Position numbers and translations under genes: made by a program. Shown here piece after piece: positions 37,406-48,364 of a DNA stretch of 64,000 bases. Source of the DNA: Argentina anserina (Eukaryota > Streptophyta > Magnoliopsida > Rosales > Rosaceae); assembly GCF_933775445.1 (NCBI RefSeq), contig NC_065874.1, positions 32,434,501-32,498,500 on the forward strand, in the 5' to 3' direction. The notes beneath the pieces were generated by a model. That model saw only the letters and a list, made by a program, of their open reading frames with translations, was not told where the DNA came from and did not search any database. Every line of letters starts with the position of its first letter. Within the stretch, counting starts at the first letter, position 1.

Positions 37406-38533
37406 ATGCTAGATCCTGTGGATGTGGATATTGCTGATTCTGATTTCCTCGAGAACCAATGTGATGGTTATGAATCTTCCGACTCCGAGATTGATAACTA
37501 TTGCATGGCTTTCACTTGTAAGAATCGATTGTTTGGTCGCCAGAAGCCTCTTCATGTGGTCCTCGGCGGTGGATTATGTATGTAATTGTCTTGTAATCTT
37601 TATGATCAATGTTGTATATTTCCTACATTTGTTTCTTTACGATCCAAAAATCCTAAATGTTTGCCTTCAGGTGCTGATATAATACTTTGGAGAAATAAGC
37701 AGATCTCAGTCTATGTTTGCATGGGCGTATCAACAATATGGCTTCTATTTGAGAAGCTTGGTTATCATTTGCTTACATTTGTTTGCCATGCTACAATATT
37801 TTTTATGGTAACACTATTCCTTTGGTCCAATCTAGCCTCCTACATCAATATGTAAGCTCCTTAACTTTCCATATATTGAAACTTTCATCAAGGTTTCCTA
37901 TGTATGTGTCTGTGTTCTTATTTCCCGGACAGTTTCCTCAGGACGGCATCGGATATCCCGGAAATTACAGTCCCAAAAGACCTGTTTGTGACCATTGCTG
38001 TTTGCTTAACGAGCGCATATAATTGTGCATTGGGAACATTTGGGAATGTAGCTTTTGGAAAAGACTACAGTGCTTTCCTCTCGGTATTGACTCCTTCGGT
38101 TTGTTTGTAAGAGACTAAATGCATCAAAGAAATCTTTTTTGAATTTTGCAGTCTTGAAATGTGAAAACTTATTTGCAGGCGGTTGCAGTTTTGTGGGTTC
38201 TCTCTATTGTTGGAAGATGGTACAGTTTCTTGAGTTTCCTTTACGGAGGTATGTATCACACTCGTAGCATATTGATTTGGGATTGAATGCTCTGACGTAT
38301 GCTACCTTATGTTATGGAGTATTTGATCAAGGCTGATTTCTCTGTTGTTTGGTGCAGCGTTTTGGATATTGATGACAGTGCCACTGCTCTATGAGTGTCT
38401 TGAGGATACTGTAGACGGCTTTGCAGAGAAAGCTCTGATCGAAATAAAGAAGCAGTATGCAGTGTTGGACGAAATGGTAATCCAAAACCTCAAGAAGAAA
38501 GCAAGTTCTTACAAGAATATTAAGCAACAGTAA
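37406..38533 (+). CDS. Reticulon-like protein (RTNLB family), five exons, about 246 aa
   Basis: Integral ER membrane protein whose paired hydrophobic hairpins bend tubular ER. Exons: 37406-37568, 37671-37851, 37933-38083, 38179-38248 and 38358-38533. Seen: short acidic/Ser-rich N terminus, RLFGRQKPLHVVLGG motif, ADIILWRNKQIS, two hydrophobic hairpins (VSTIWLLFEKLGYHLL...FFMVTLFLWSN; VAVLWVLSIVGRWYSFLSFL...ILMTVPLLYE) and the C-terminal AEKALIEIKKQYAVLDE coiled segment typical of plant RTNLBs. The acceptor of exon 3 could instead be 37942, removing three residues; the exon 1 donor at 37568 is chosen for phase with exon 2. Which RTNLB subgroup is not clear. Confidence 0.88.
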
Positions 38534-39187
38534 TCATATCCAAAAACTGAAAAAAGAACCTTGTAGTTTAGCATTGTCTTCCTATTCTTGGGGGTTCTGA
38601 TGGACAATTGTCTCCTCATATAGTTGGTACAATCATATTTCATTCGAGCTCATTTCTGTTATCTCAAATTTTCTGATTAAGGCAGTATTGAAGGCAAAAC
38701 CTGTATCTATTGCTGCCCATCTGTCATATTAGTATAGCATGTACGTAGTTTTCTTCATCAAGAATACCAATGAAGTAAAGTGATCATTAACCATCCTTAA
38801 CTCCTTAGTTCTTACTATGCAATTTTCTTCATCTTTTTGGTTTCTGAGATTCTTAAGTATGCCAAGGTTTCTATAATTTCAAAATTGCATACTATTCTCT
38901 TTCAAGACAGTGGTAGTCAGGTTTCTGAAGTAATATTTCCAAATGTTTGCATAGTAATGAACAAATGCACACATAAATTTCTTTTGATTGTTTTGAACCT
39001 TCACACATTCACAACTCTTGTTTTTGAACCTCTCTTCAAGAATTCATAGCCAACTCTAGAATGTTAATTACCTGAGGTGCTAACCTCTCAAAACTACTCA
39101 TTAGCTACATGCACCACATCAACTCTAGTTACTATAGACGACAAAATCCATGTAAATTGAAACAACAAGGCGAAAGAAAGAAGCGAT
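38534..39187. other. Convergent intergenic spacer
   Basis: Holds the presumed 3' UTRs of the reticulon gene (plus) and the Ycf54-like gene (minus), which converge here. No other gene seen. Confidence 0.5.
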
Positions 39188-40613
39188 TTACACTTTGGCC
39201 TCCTTTTTCGATCCTGGGGGCAAGAAGGGACCCCACCACTCAGATTCATACTTGGGGTATGGTGCTACCCATTTATCCGGCTTCTTGAACTCAATCTTGG
39301 TTGGACTGCAGGCTAATGCTTCTTCTAGACTCTCAGCTTCAAAACTTTCTGATAATACTCGGTCCAATCTCAGCTTCATAAACCTGCAGTAACACAAGAT
39401 GATCAGATGAGAGATGCATGTGGTGATTTATAAGGAGCCACAGCAGTCATTCCCTGCAAGTGTAACGACTTCCAAACTTAAAATTAAACGTTTTTCAGAT
39501 TTCAATTTGTTCTGAAAATGATGACAGGTGAAGTCTGAAGCCGAGAAGCATGCACTAATAATCTTGTTAGCATACATAATATTGAAACATGCACTTAAAA
39601 TCTTTTGGAATGTCGCATGATCAAAGTCATGGAGTTAGATTGATGTACATTGTTCATCCGCACCCTAACAGCACAACTTTTCGGTGATGATAATTGTTTA
39701 ACAACTTAACAAGGTATTGGCGCTAACAAAAGAAGACATCTCTACCATATCAAGCATTCACACTCTAAGGTTTATCTTATAACATTAGGTTCTAATGTTC
39801 TATGATACTGATCAATTCAAAATTCTTAGCATCACATCATTATCAAATAGAAGTGCACATCGACCCTATTGATTCAGCTTTGGATTCTAATAGTGATCAA
39901 ACTAGATCTAAGTCATATCATCAACTTCTTAACCATAGCACAATTGAACAATGACACTTGCACACAATTGAATCACAAAACAAAACATAAGAGTGAAAAA
40001 AACATATCGAAAAGAAGTAAAGAGAAAAGGCAAGCGATAAGAGAAGTAGAGAGAAATTACGTAATCCAAGGTCCATTAGTGGAGACAAGAGCCACAGCAG
40101 GGCGGCCTAATCTTCTAGTAATGTCAGGAAACTTATCCAAGAATTTGGGCTCGATCACAAGCCAAAAGTCCTGCTCATTGTTCCTCTCCTTAAACAACCG
40201 AAGCCGCTCGAACAGCTGTTCCTGGAAATGTTCCTCCTCGTCAAGCATGAACTTGGCATTGGCCACAACAAAGTAGTACTTACTCGGTTTCTGCATGCAT
40301 TGCAAAACATTGAAAACTCACAACAGGGTACTTGCGTTTTGAGATCAGAAACATAAAGGGTAGTTAAAGAACTGACCTTTTCGGCCGAGGAGCTGAGCTG
40401 GTCGGACTCGACGGCGGCGACGCCGGTACGGAAGGAGGAATAGGAGGAGGATTTGGGGAATGGAGGAGTGAAGGAGAAGAGGTTGCAGGGGGAGTTGGCT
40501 GAGAGTGGGAGAGATAGTGATTTGGGTTTCGGGTTTTGAGTCTGGGTTTGTGTTGTCGGGTTGAGCTTGATGCCGGGAGCAGCCCAGCATCTCTGAGAGA
40601 GAGTCGCTGCCAT
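39188..40613 (-). CDS. Ycf54/LCAA-like chloroplast protein, three exons, 220 aa
   Basis: Nuclear homologue of cyanobacterial/plastid Ycf54, needed for assembly or stability of the oxidative Mg-protoporphyrin IX monomethyl ester cyclase in chlorophyll synthesis. Exons (minus): 40613-40377, 40290-40061 and 39383-39188. Residues 1 to about 75 are Ser/Pro/Thr-rich with few acids, as in a chloroplast transit peptide; the conserved domain begins near KYYFVVANAKFMLDEEEHF and continues through FWLVIEPKFLDKFP, RPAVALVSTNGPWI and FMKLRLDRV. The C terminus ends GSKKEAKV. Complete and in frame. In Arabidopsis I recall the orthologue next to FHIT, which would match the arrangement here, but this cannot be checked from sequence alone. 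Confidence 0.9.
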
Positions 40614-41789
40614 TTTGTGAAAGAGGTATGGAGTTCTTGCTCGTTTATGTGTTGTGTTCGATGTAATAAACAGGGGAAGGCACCTTATCTAAAATATCTC
40701 ATCATTTTATCTTTTCGATTATATTATGAAAAATAATGTATATTCAGAAACATTTTAATATACATTAAAGTATGTTATACATTATATATCTGCCGGTCGA
40801 TATTATTTTATAAGTGAAGTCAGAAAATAATATATATTGTCAACCGTTGGATGTGAAATGTATATCATACATTGATGTATAATAAATTAACCCGTATATT
40901 CATACACTTTTTTTTAGTTGAGCACACACTTTTTGAATTATATGCATACTTCTTCTATATATTATATTCTATTAATAAAATAAGAAAGAAAGTTGACATG
41001 TTGACTGCTTAAATTTTTAAACTACTCAAATTATCCAATATTTATTAAATTCCAAAATTTATCTAGTTATAATTTGAATGATATGATTGTAATTTGTAAT
41101 ATATAAATATGAAAATAAAGAATACAATGAGAAAAAAAGCTACGATTCTACAATTCAGTCAAAAATTCCAAATGAATAATAACTACCAATATGTTAAAAG
41201 TATAACTACCACTATCAATTTTATATGTTTTTCCACAATTTCTGTTAGAAAAAAAACTCAAAATTGCACACACAGTGTGTCATGAGGCTAGTTACACTTA
41301 TTTTCACTTTCATTCATCAAATTGTTGAAAGTACAATTATTATCTTCACTACAATTTTCTCGTCACCCGTTGAATTTCACGAAATAATGCGTTTATTTGG
41401 TCCAAATAACGTAAAACAATGTCAACGTTCTCTTTAACGATTTTATTTTACGCCAACAAGTTATCTCAAATTTTATCTAATATTGTTTTAACTTATCAAC
41501 ATTGCAAATATGCTGCATCGAGTGAGTAATTAATTGTCTAGGTTTTGCTGTTTTTAACAACTCTGCTTGGATGATCTCACAAGTGATTGAATTGGTAAGA
41601 CTCTTCATGCGTGAATGTTCTATATTTGAGTTCAAATTTTAGTCAAGTTGATCGAAGTCTGAGTCTTAATTTATTCTTAATGTTCGGAAATGACATTTTA
41701 ACATGACCTATTGGGCAGATTAGGATTTTAAACCTATAACTCCTTAAATACCGTTTCAATTGACTCAATTCCAATGAACAAAAATAATT
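40614..41789. other. AT-rich intergenic region
   Basis: Presumed upstream region of the minus-strand Ycf54-like gene, then AT-rich DNA without recognised genes. Confidence 0.45.
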
Positions 41790-42474
41790 AATTCCTCATA
41801 TGGTACCTAAAGTATGGCTATTTGGACAATTTGGTATCTGATGTATGAAAACGGACAATTTGGTACCTAAAGTTCTTATTTGTAAGCCATTTTGATACCT
41901 CTATCAATTTTGATCATATTTTAGGATTACTTTCGTCATTCTAGCTCTAAACTCATTAAATTCACATTTTTCTTCAATTCTTCCTATAATTGTGGTCTCT
42001 TTGGAGATAATTAAATTGATATATCAACTCCACTTAGCATCTACTTCGCATATATCAAAAATAATTTTTTTTCTTAATATACTTATTGTCCTAATTATTT
42101 TTTTGCAAATGAAATAAATTGTCTTTATGCATATGTAATTTTGTATTAAAATATATTTTTTAAATTACTTATAATTAAAATTAATTTAGATTGATAGCTA
42201 CATTATGAAAAATTATATACGTAAATCATCACATATACTAAGTGCATGAGTTATCAAAATTTTAGTGATAATTTATAGGCAATTTGAAGGTATTATAAAA
42301 AAATGAAGTAAAATAGAGATAAGATGACGGAAATAACCCTGAAAATATGGTCAAAATTGACATAAGTACCAAAATGGCATAAATTTGAGAACTTTAGGTA
42401 CCAAATTGTCCGTTTTCATAAATCAGGTACTAAATTGTCCAAGTAACCATACATCAGATACCATCGAAGGAATT
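41790..42474. mobile_element. Foldback/MITE element with long terminal inverted repeats
   Basis: Both ends carry inverted copies of a block of about 160 bp (left about 41790-41950, right about 42315-42474), with GGACAATTTGGTACCTAAAG and CCATTTTGRTAC motifs, themselves partly tandem inside each arm. The AT-rich middle has no ORF. TSD not resolved; superfamily unknown. Confidence 0.65.
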
Positions 42475-42639
42475 TACCCGATTTGGAAACTATTGAAATC
42501 ACGAGGTCAAATATGACAGAGAACCTTAGCTATAGCCTTATAGGGCCTCGAGTGTCAATATCCCAAACTTAAAAGTTAAAGCACTGAAACAGTGGTAAAC
42601 CCAGAAAGAACAATTTGACCACGGCGTTTTTGTCACTCT

Positions 42640-42733
42640 CGACATTGGCTTCCAGAGTTGGGTTTCTCATTTCACGTTCATCTTCAAGCAGAGGCCTCAT
42701 CTCTACTCGTTTGTCTTCAGCCACCTCCACCAA
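42640..42733 (+). other. Probable 5' UTR exon of FHIT copy 1
   Basis: CT/CA-rich sequence ending CACCAAG/GTAGTTCC, followed by an intron ending ACCCAG/ATGGCT at the start codon. The same arrangement recurs in copy 2 (about 45300-45370), which supports a spliced leader; the 5' end is not defined. Confidence 0.5.
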
Positions 42734-42846
42734 GGTAGTTCCTATTCCGACTCTTCCCTTTTCTCATCGATGTTGTTTTTGAATTTGATCCATTTTGATT
42801 TGGGTTTTGTTTTTCTTTTTCTTTTGTTGCTGTAAATTGGACCCAG

Positions 42847-44739
42847 ATGGCTTTGGAATCCTACGCATTTGGACCGTACAAAATCGACAGCAAGGAAGTG
42901 TTTTACAGCACCAATCTGTCGTATGCGTTGGTTAATCTGCGCCCTGTTGTTCCTGGTACCGTTTCTTTCTCTCTTACACTTGATTACAACGTTGAGATGA
43001 GTTTAAAGTTGCAAGCTTGATGATCATCTGATTACTTGTAAACTTAATGGAACGTAGAAATAAGTATAAAGTTGCAAATTTGATGATCATCTGATTACTT
43101 GTAAAACGTTGAAATAAGTATAAAATTGCAAACTTGATGATCATCTGATTATTTGTAAAATTAATGGAACGTAGAATTGAGTAAAAAGTTGCAAACTTGA
43201 TGACCCTTTTTGTTTTTCCTTTTTCTTCTGCAGGTCATATCCTTTTGGTTTTTGGTTGGTGTTTTGGGTTCTGTAAGGCATTGTTTTTCTTGTTAAAATT
43301 TGGAAAATTGCTGCATTTTAGTGCATTTGTGTTGCTTTTAAAGTGAATGAGTTGAACTTCTTGATTGATCGGATTACATTTCTGAAGTGATTCTGTATGC
43401 ATATCTATTATCGAAGAATAGGGTTCTGGGTTCCTCACTATGCTTAAAATTGGGTGTTCTTTTTACAATAAATTGTACACAAATACTGGTTAGTGGGTAG
43501 TTGCAACACTTGAGCACATACTGGTACAGGATTGGTAGGTGTGTATTGTTTATTGGAGACATGATCTTGCATATCTCATGTGTTTACATGCTTGCACTAG
43601 CATACATATCAATTCTGAGGTATTAGGATATAGGATCAAGCCTCTTTTGCATGATAATGTGATGCAATTCTATGTGAAACATGTAATTAAATTGGTAATT
43701 TGTTCAAATGTGTTTGACTTGACATCATGTACATGTGCTCGTCTGCCCAAGGCGTGAAGTGAAGCGCTTTGTTGATCTCACTGTTGATGAGACCAGTGAT
43801 CTTTGGATCACAGCACAAAAGATTGGCAGTCGGCTTGAGAGCTACCACAAAGCAACATCTCTAACACTTACGATTCAAGTAAGCAACCAAGTCTTTTCCG
43901 TTAAATTTTTTGTTAGTTTCTTCCATTTGATCAGGTTTGATTCTGTTATTATGCCGTGGATATCTGTTGCTCTCACCACTGGTTGACTAAGTGAACTTGT
44001 GATACATTATAAGCAAAATCTGTTTCTGCTCATAGACACAGTAAATATTCTGAGGGATCGGAATCATTGTATCTTTTTCACTGTAACTGTTTTAGTGATG
44101 CTATTCTATTTATGTAAGCGTGCATGTAGATTGCAATTCTACATGATATTTTATGCCATTCTTTTGTGATCATATTTCAAAACTTTCTTTAAGCTTTTTC
44201 TCTTGCATCTGATCAAGCAATAGCAATATTATATCTTTGCGTGATTATTTGGGAGTGTGCCCTCTGCCTCTTCTGTGGTTCAAATGGAACAGTTTGTTGA
44301 TCTTTTGGAGTTTGAAGAGATATTCCATAGGGTGCATGCTCATACAATAGCTCTGAAATTCTGTGACTGCTTGATATGATGGTCTTGTGTCCCTGAAGCT
44401 AACTGCATTGCTTGTTTGAACCCTAGGATGGTCCCCAAGCTGGGCAGACTGTACCTCATGTTCATATCCATATACTTCCCCGCAAAGGTGGTGACTTTGA
44501 GAACAATGATGACATTTATGATGTGGTAAGTTGGCGAAATATATTTGAGTTTTTATCAGCACATCCAGATTCCTATGTTTTCGCCCCGAGTTTTGACTAA
44601 TCACATGCTACAAATGTTTTAGCTCGATGAAAAGGAGAAGGAATTGAAGCAGAAGCTTGACTTAGATAAGGAGAGAAAGGACAGAGCTCTTGAGGAAATG
44701 GCACAAGAAGCAGAAGAATACAGAAAGCTTTTCCTGTAG
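42847..44739 (+). CDS. FHIT: FHIT-type Ap3A hydrolase, copy 1, 157 aa
   Basis: HIT-family bis(5'-adenosyl)-triphosphatase cleaving Ap3A to AMP and ADP. Exons: 42847-42955, microexon 43234-43236, 43733-43878, 44427-44525 and 44623-44739. Seen: [45 protein letters not shown], then [20 protein letters not shown] with the histidine triad H97-x-H99-x-H101 (H99 the expected nucleophile) and the [19 protein letters not shown] helix. Joining PG to HVLVCPRR needs the 3-nt exon GTC and an intron running from ATATCCTTTT to TAC, i.e. AT-AC U12 type; with GT-AG rules no acceptor gives the conserved HVLVCPRR. Tandemly duplicated at 45.3-47.2 kb. Confidence 0.88.
42995..43200 (+). repeat. Tandem repeats in FHIT copy 1 intron 1
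   Basis: About four imperfect copies of a unit containing AAGTTGCAAACTTGATGATC and ATCTGATTACTTGTAAA. Copy 2 has only one or two degraded units. Confidence 0.75.
43237..43732 (+). other. AT-AC (U12-type) intron, FHIT copy 1
   Basis: The donor ATATCCTTTT matches the U12 consensus ATATCCTTT. The acceptor ends in AC, with a branch-like GACTTGAC whose A lies about 10 nt upstream. Splicing here restores P-G-H-V-L-V-C-P, conserved in FHIT proteins. Confidence 0.8.
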
Positions 44740-45300
44740 AATGCAGATGGAAAGTTCCTACTCTAACTTGCGCTGCCCGCTATACCCCAGATTGAAGCTT
44801 CAGAAAAATTACTGTAGGAAATTGTTCTGTAATTTGTACTGTCTTATTACCAATTTTACCTCCAGTGTGCTCGGGTGGTTAATTATTGTTTGTTTAGTCA
44901 GTGAATGAGAGCAGGAGTTTTCCTGTATCATTTGTGCTTTACCATTGGATTCGCTCGTTAGATAGACAGTTTAGCTTGTGGTTTATGTTGCCGAACTGTT
45001 GATCATCTCAAAATTGGTGGAGCAGGGTCTCCTTGACTCCTCAGATCAAACACTTCCAATAAGCTTGCTTTACGTAGTTGGTTGGGTGGGTGTTCTATGA
45101 GTTTTAGACTTTTAGCTGCTGAATAGTCATTGGGATCATATCCGGTGGATGTCATAAATTATAATCAAAAATGAATTTTTTATGACTGCTTGATTTATTT
45201 ACATCATATTATATTGGAATTCAAGAAGAAATTAGTAAAAAAAAGTTAAAGATTAGTACAAAACAAAGAATTAGTACAGGATATTTCAGTGGGCTGCGTG
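44740..45300. other. Spacer between the FHIT copies
   Basis: 3' UTR of copy 1 (sharing CCTCCAGTGTGCT with the 3' flank of copy 2), then AT-rich sequence leading to the copy 2 leader. No other gene. Confidence 0.5.
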
Positions 45301-45467
45301 CTCATTTCACGCTCGTCTTGAGGCAGAGGCATCATCCATACTCCTTTCTCCTCCACCACCTCTACCTAGGTAATTTCCATTCTAACTCTTCCTTTTTCTT
45401 ATTGATCTTGTTTCTGGATTTGATCCATTCTGATACGGGTTGTTTTTTGCTGCAAAACTGAACACAG

Positions 45468-47169
45468 ATGGCTTTGGAGTCCTATACATTCGGGCCGTAC
45501 AAAAAGGACAACAGGGAAGTGTTTTACAGCACTAATTTATCGTATGCGTTGGTTAATCTGCGCCCTATCGTTCCTGGTACCGTTCTAGCTCTTTTACTCT
45601 TCTTGGAACATAGAAATAACTCAAATGAGTATAAAGTTGAAAACATGAAGATCCTTATAATATTTAGAAGAATCAAGTTGCAAACTTGATGACCCATTTC
45701 CCTTTTTAATCTGCAGGTCATATCCTTTTGTTTTTGGTCTGAACTTCTGTTCAGTCAAGGCTTTGTTTTGCATATGACAGTTGGGAATTTTCTCAGTTCG
45801 TGATTTGTGTAGCTTGTGAAGAATGGAATATATGGATTGAACTAATTGACAGAATGGATTTGTGAGTATGCATATTCAGTATCAAAGTAAAAGATTTCTT
45901 CTCCCTATAACACTCCTATAACATTGAAATGTAAGCAACTTATGGACTAGTAGTTGGAATACATAAGCACATAATGGGTAGATCTTTTGCAAAGGATCTA
46001 TAGATATGTGTACATGCGTATTGGAAACATGATCGTGGATACCATATCTGTTTATATACTCGCACTAGCATGCTTGTCCATTTTGCGTTATTTGGATTAA
46101 GCCTCTGTAGTTTTGCCTGCATCTATATTTGTATCCAGTTTTATGTGCAACCATGAACTTGAATTGGTGAGTTGTTCAATGTGTTTGATCTTGACATCAT
46201 GTACATGTGCTGATTATCCCAAGGCGTGAAGTGAAGCGGTTTGCTGATCTCACTGTTGATGAGACCACTGATCTTTGGATCACAGCGCACAAGATTGGCA
46301 GTCGGCTTGAGAGCTACCACAAAGCAACATCTCTAACATTTGGGATTCAAGTAATTAAGAAGCTAACCCTTTTGAGTTTTGATTACAAAATGTGATTGTT
46401 CCTTCTGTTTGTTTTGATTGAGTTATTTCTCCCTGGATGTCTGTTACTGTTGTCACATTTCACTAAGCCAACAGCCGATACATTATATACATAATCTGGC
46501 TCGCGCACTTTACACAGAAAATAAGGAGAAGATTTGCCTTAATAATCGGATCATTTTCACTGCAACTGTTTCAGTGTGTAAATTCAACACCACATGTGTT
46601 GTGTCATGCCTTCTTTTGTGATCATGCTTCAAAGCTTTTTAACTTCTCTCTTTTATCTGATCAAGCAATAACCTTTTCATTTAGATTACTGTGCAATCTG
46701 CCTTTTTGATGGTATTCGATTGGAACAATTTTTGTGATGTTTCTGAGACCAAATAGATATTCCTTTGGTTCATGCTCAGACACAATAGCTTTGTAACTTT
46801 GTGACTCCTTGATATGATGGATTTGTGTACTCTGAAGGTAACTGCTTGTCTGCATCATTTGTTTGAACTGTAGGATGGTCCCCAAGCAGGGCAGACTGTA
46901 CCCCATGTTCATATCCATATCCTTCCACGCAAAGATGATGCAGTAAGTTGGGGATTTCTACTTCAGTTTTTATAATAAACACCTCCAAAATGCCTATGCT
47001 TTTTTGCCTCGGGCGTTTACTGATGATATGCCATATATCATAAATGGTATAGCTCGATGAAAAGGAGAAGAAATTAAAGAAGAAGCTTGACTCGGAAAAG
47101 GAGAGGAAGGACAGAAGCCTGGAGGAAATGACCCAAGAAGCAGATGAATACAGAAAGCTCTTCTTGTGA
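45468..47169 (+). CDS. FHIT-type Ap3A hydrolase, copy 2, 147 aa, loop-deleted
   Basis: Tandem duplicate of copy 1. Exons: 45468-45576, microexon 45717-45719, 46205-46350, 46874-46942 and 47053-47169. The histidine triad HVHIHILP is kept and the frame is open. Differences: LVCPRR has become LIIPRR, and exon 4 lacks 30 nt, so [13 protein letters not shown] is replaced by DDA after LPRK, shortening the loop that follows the active-site strand in FHIT proteins. The same 3-nt exon and AT-AC intron are present. Activity may be altered; whether it is expressed is unknown. Confidence 0.82.
45720..46204 (+). other. AT-AC (U12-type) intron, FHIT copy 2
   Basis: Donor ATATCCTTTT, branch-like ATCTTGAC and acceptor GTAC; the bases around both splice sites are the same as in copy 1, although the intron body has diverged. 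Confidence 0.78.
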
Positions 47170-47992
47170 AATGCAATGGTGAAGTTCATTCTCTTACTTG
47201 CGCTGCTCGACAAACTCCACAGAGAGTACACACTACACAATGGCATCAGAAACCTTAGCCTTAAGTAACTGAATTCCTAAAATCCAATTCACCTCCAGTG
47301 TGCTGGGATGATCAGCTATCACTGATTACAAGAATTTTTGTTCTTTCCTTCTATATCCAATTTACCTCCAGTTAATGTGGACTCTACAGGGTGGAATAAG
47401 AGGAAGTGATTATAAATAATTCACATCAACCATGAATTGCTTCGACCCGATACATGTATATCACACAAATCTTTATTCCGGCGTGGCATCTTGGATTCTA
47501 GATGAACCAGCACTTCAAATTATGATCAGAGCTTGAGACAGGAGCGCTTTATATGAAATAACTCATATTTCGCTATTGAAGTTGATAAGAGCACAAAATT
47601 TGATGATATTAATGAGTATATGCCCCAATTTTAACCTTGTCTCTCTCCATTACTTCTAGAAATCCAGAGAGCATTTTTCCATTGTTTTACGGTTATTGAG
47701 TCGATTTCAGCGTCTTCCTCAGTGTTTGACGTGAAATAGGCAGAAACACAAGATTCAAGAAGAATATCTTAGCTGAATTCCACAAAAAGATCTTATGACA
47801 GAAGAAATTCAGTTTATAAAGGCACTTCAGCTCTTAATATCCTATGCATATTAAGCTAAACTGCATGCAAAAGCGAAATGTACGGAAATGTGGAAATGTT
47901 TTTTTTCCAATTGTTTTGTAAGCAGGTATGTTTTGGAAACGTCATAATATATATATATATATATATAATTCAAAAATAAATAAAATAATAAC
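47170..47992. other. 3' flank of FHIT copy 2
   Basis: Presumed 3' UTR followed by AT-rich DNA with a (TA)n run just before the Copia element. No gene recognised. Confidence 0.5.
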
Positions 47993-48177
47993 TGTTCGAG
48001 GATGAAATACTTGTATATTATTGAATGATATGGGGGCCTATATATAGGCATTTACAACACCACAATCCCGTAGGATTCGGAGTCCTAATCTACTACGGAG
48101 ATGCTAATCTATCTCCTAACAGGAAACCTATTAGGCTAAGACACACACAAGGGTAGAATAGTAATTCTCCCGGAACA
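47993..48177 (-). repeat. 3' LTR of Copia element
   Basis: On the minus strand starts TGTTCCGGGAG and ends CTCGAACA; identical to 55308-55492. Confidence 0.93.
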
Positions 48178-48187
48178 CTCCCCCTTG
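48178..48187 (-). other. Polypurine tract
   Basis: Minus-strand AAGGGGGAG directly abuts the 3' LTR, as expected for the plus-strand primer. Confidence 0.8.
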
Positions 48188-48364
48188 TGTCGCATGCCTA
48201 GGTTGCATGGTGCACACATCGTTGCCTCGGTAAAAACCTTGTCAAGCAAAACAAAAACCTCTTGGGTAAAACAAAAGCTTGATCGAAGGGAAAAAGAGCA
48301 CAACGCACCAACTACTTAAGGATCTTAACATGTGATGTAGACTCCCCCTGAAGTCTACCAAACT

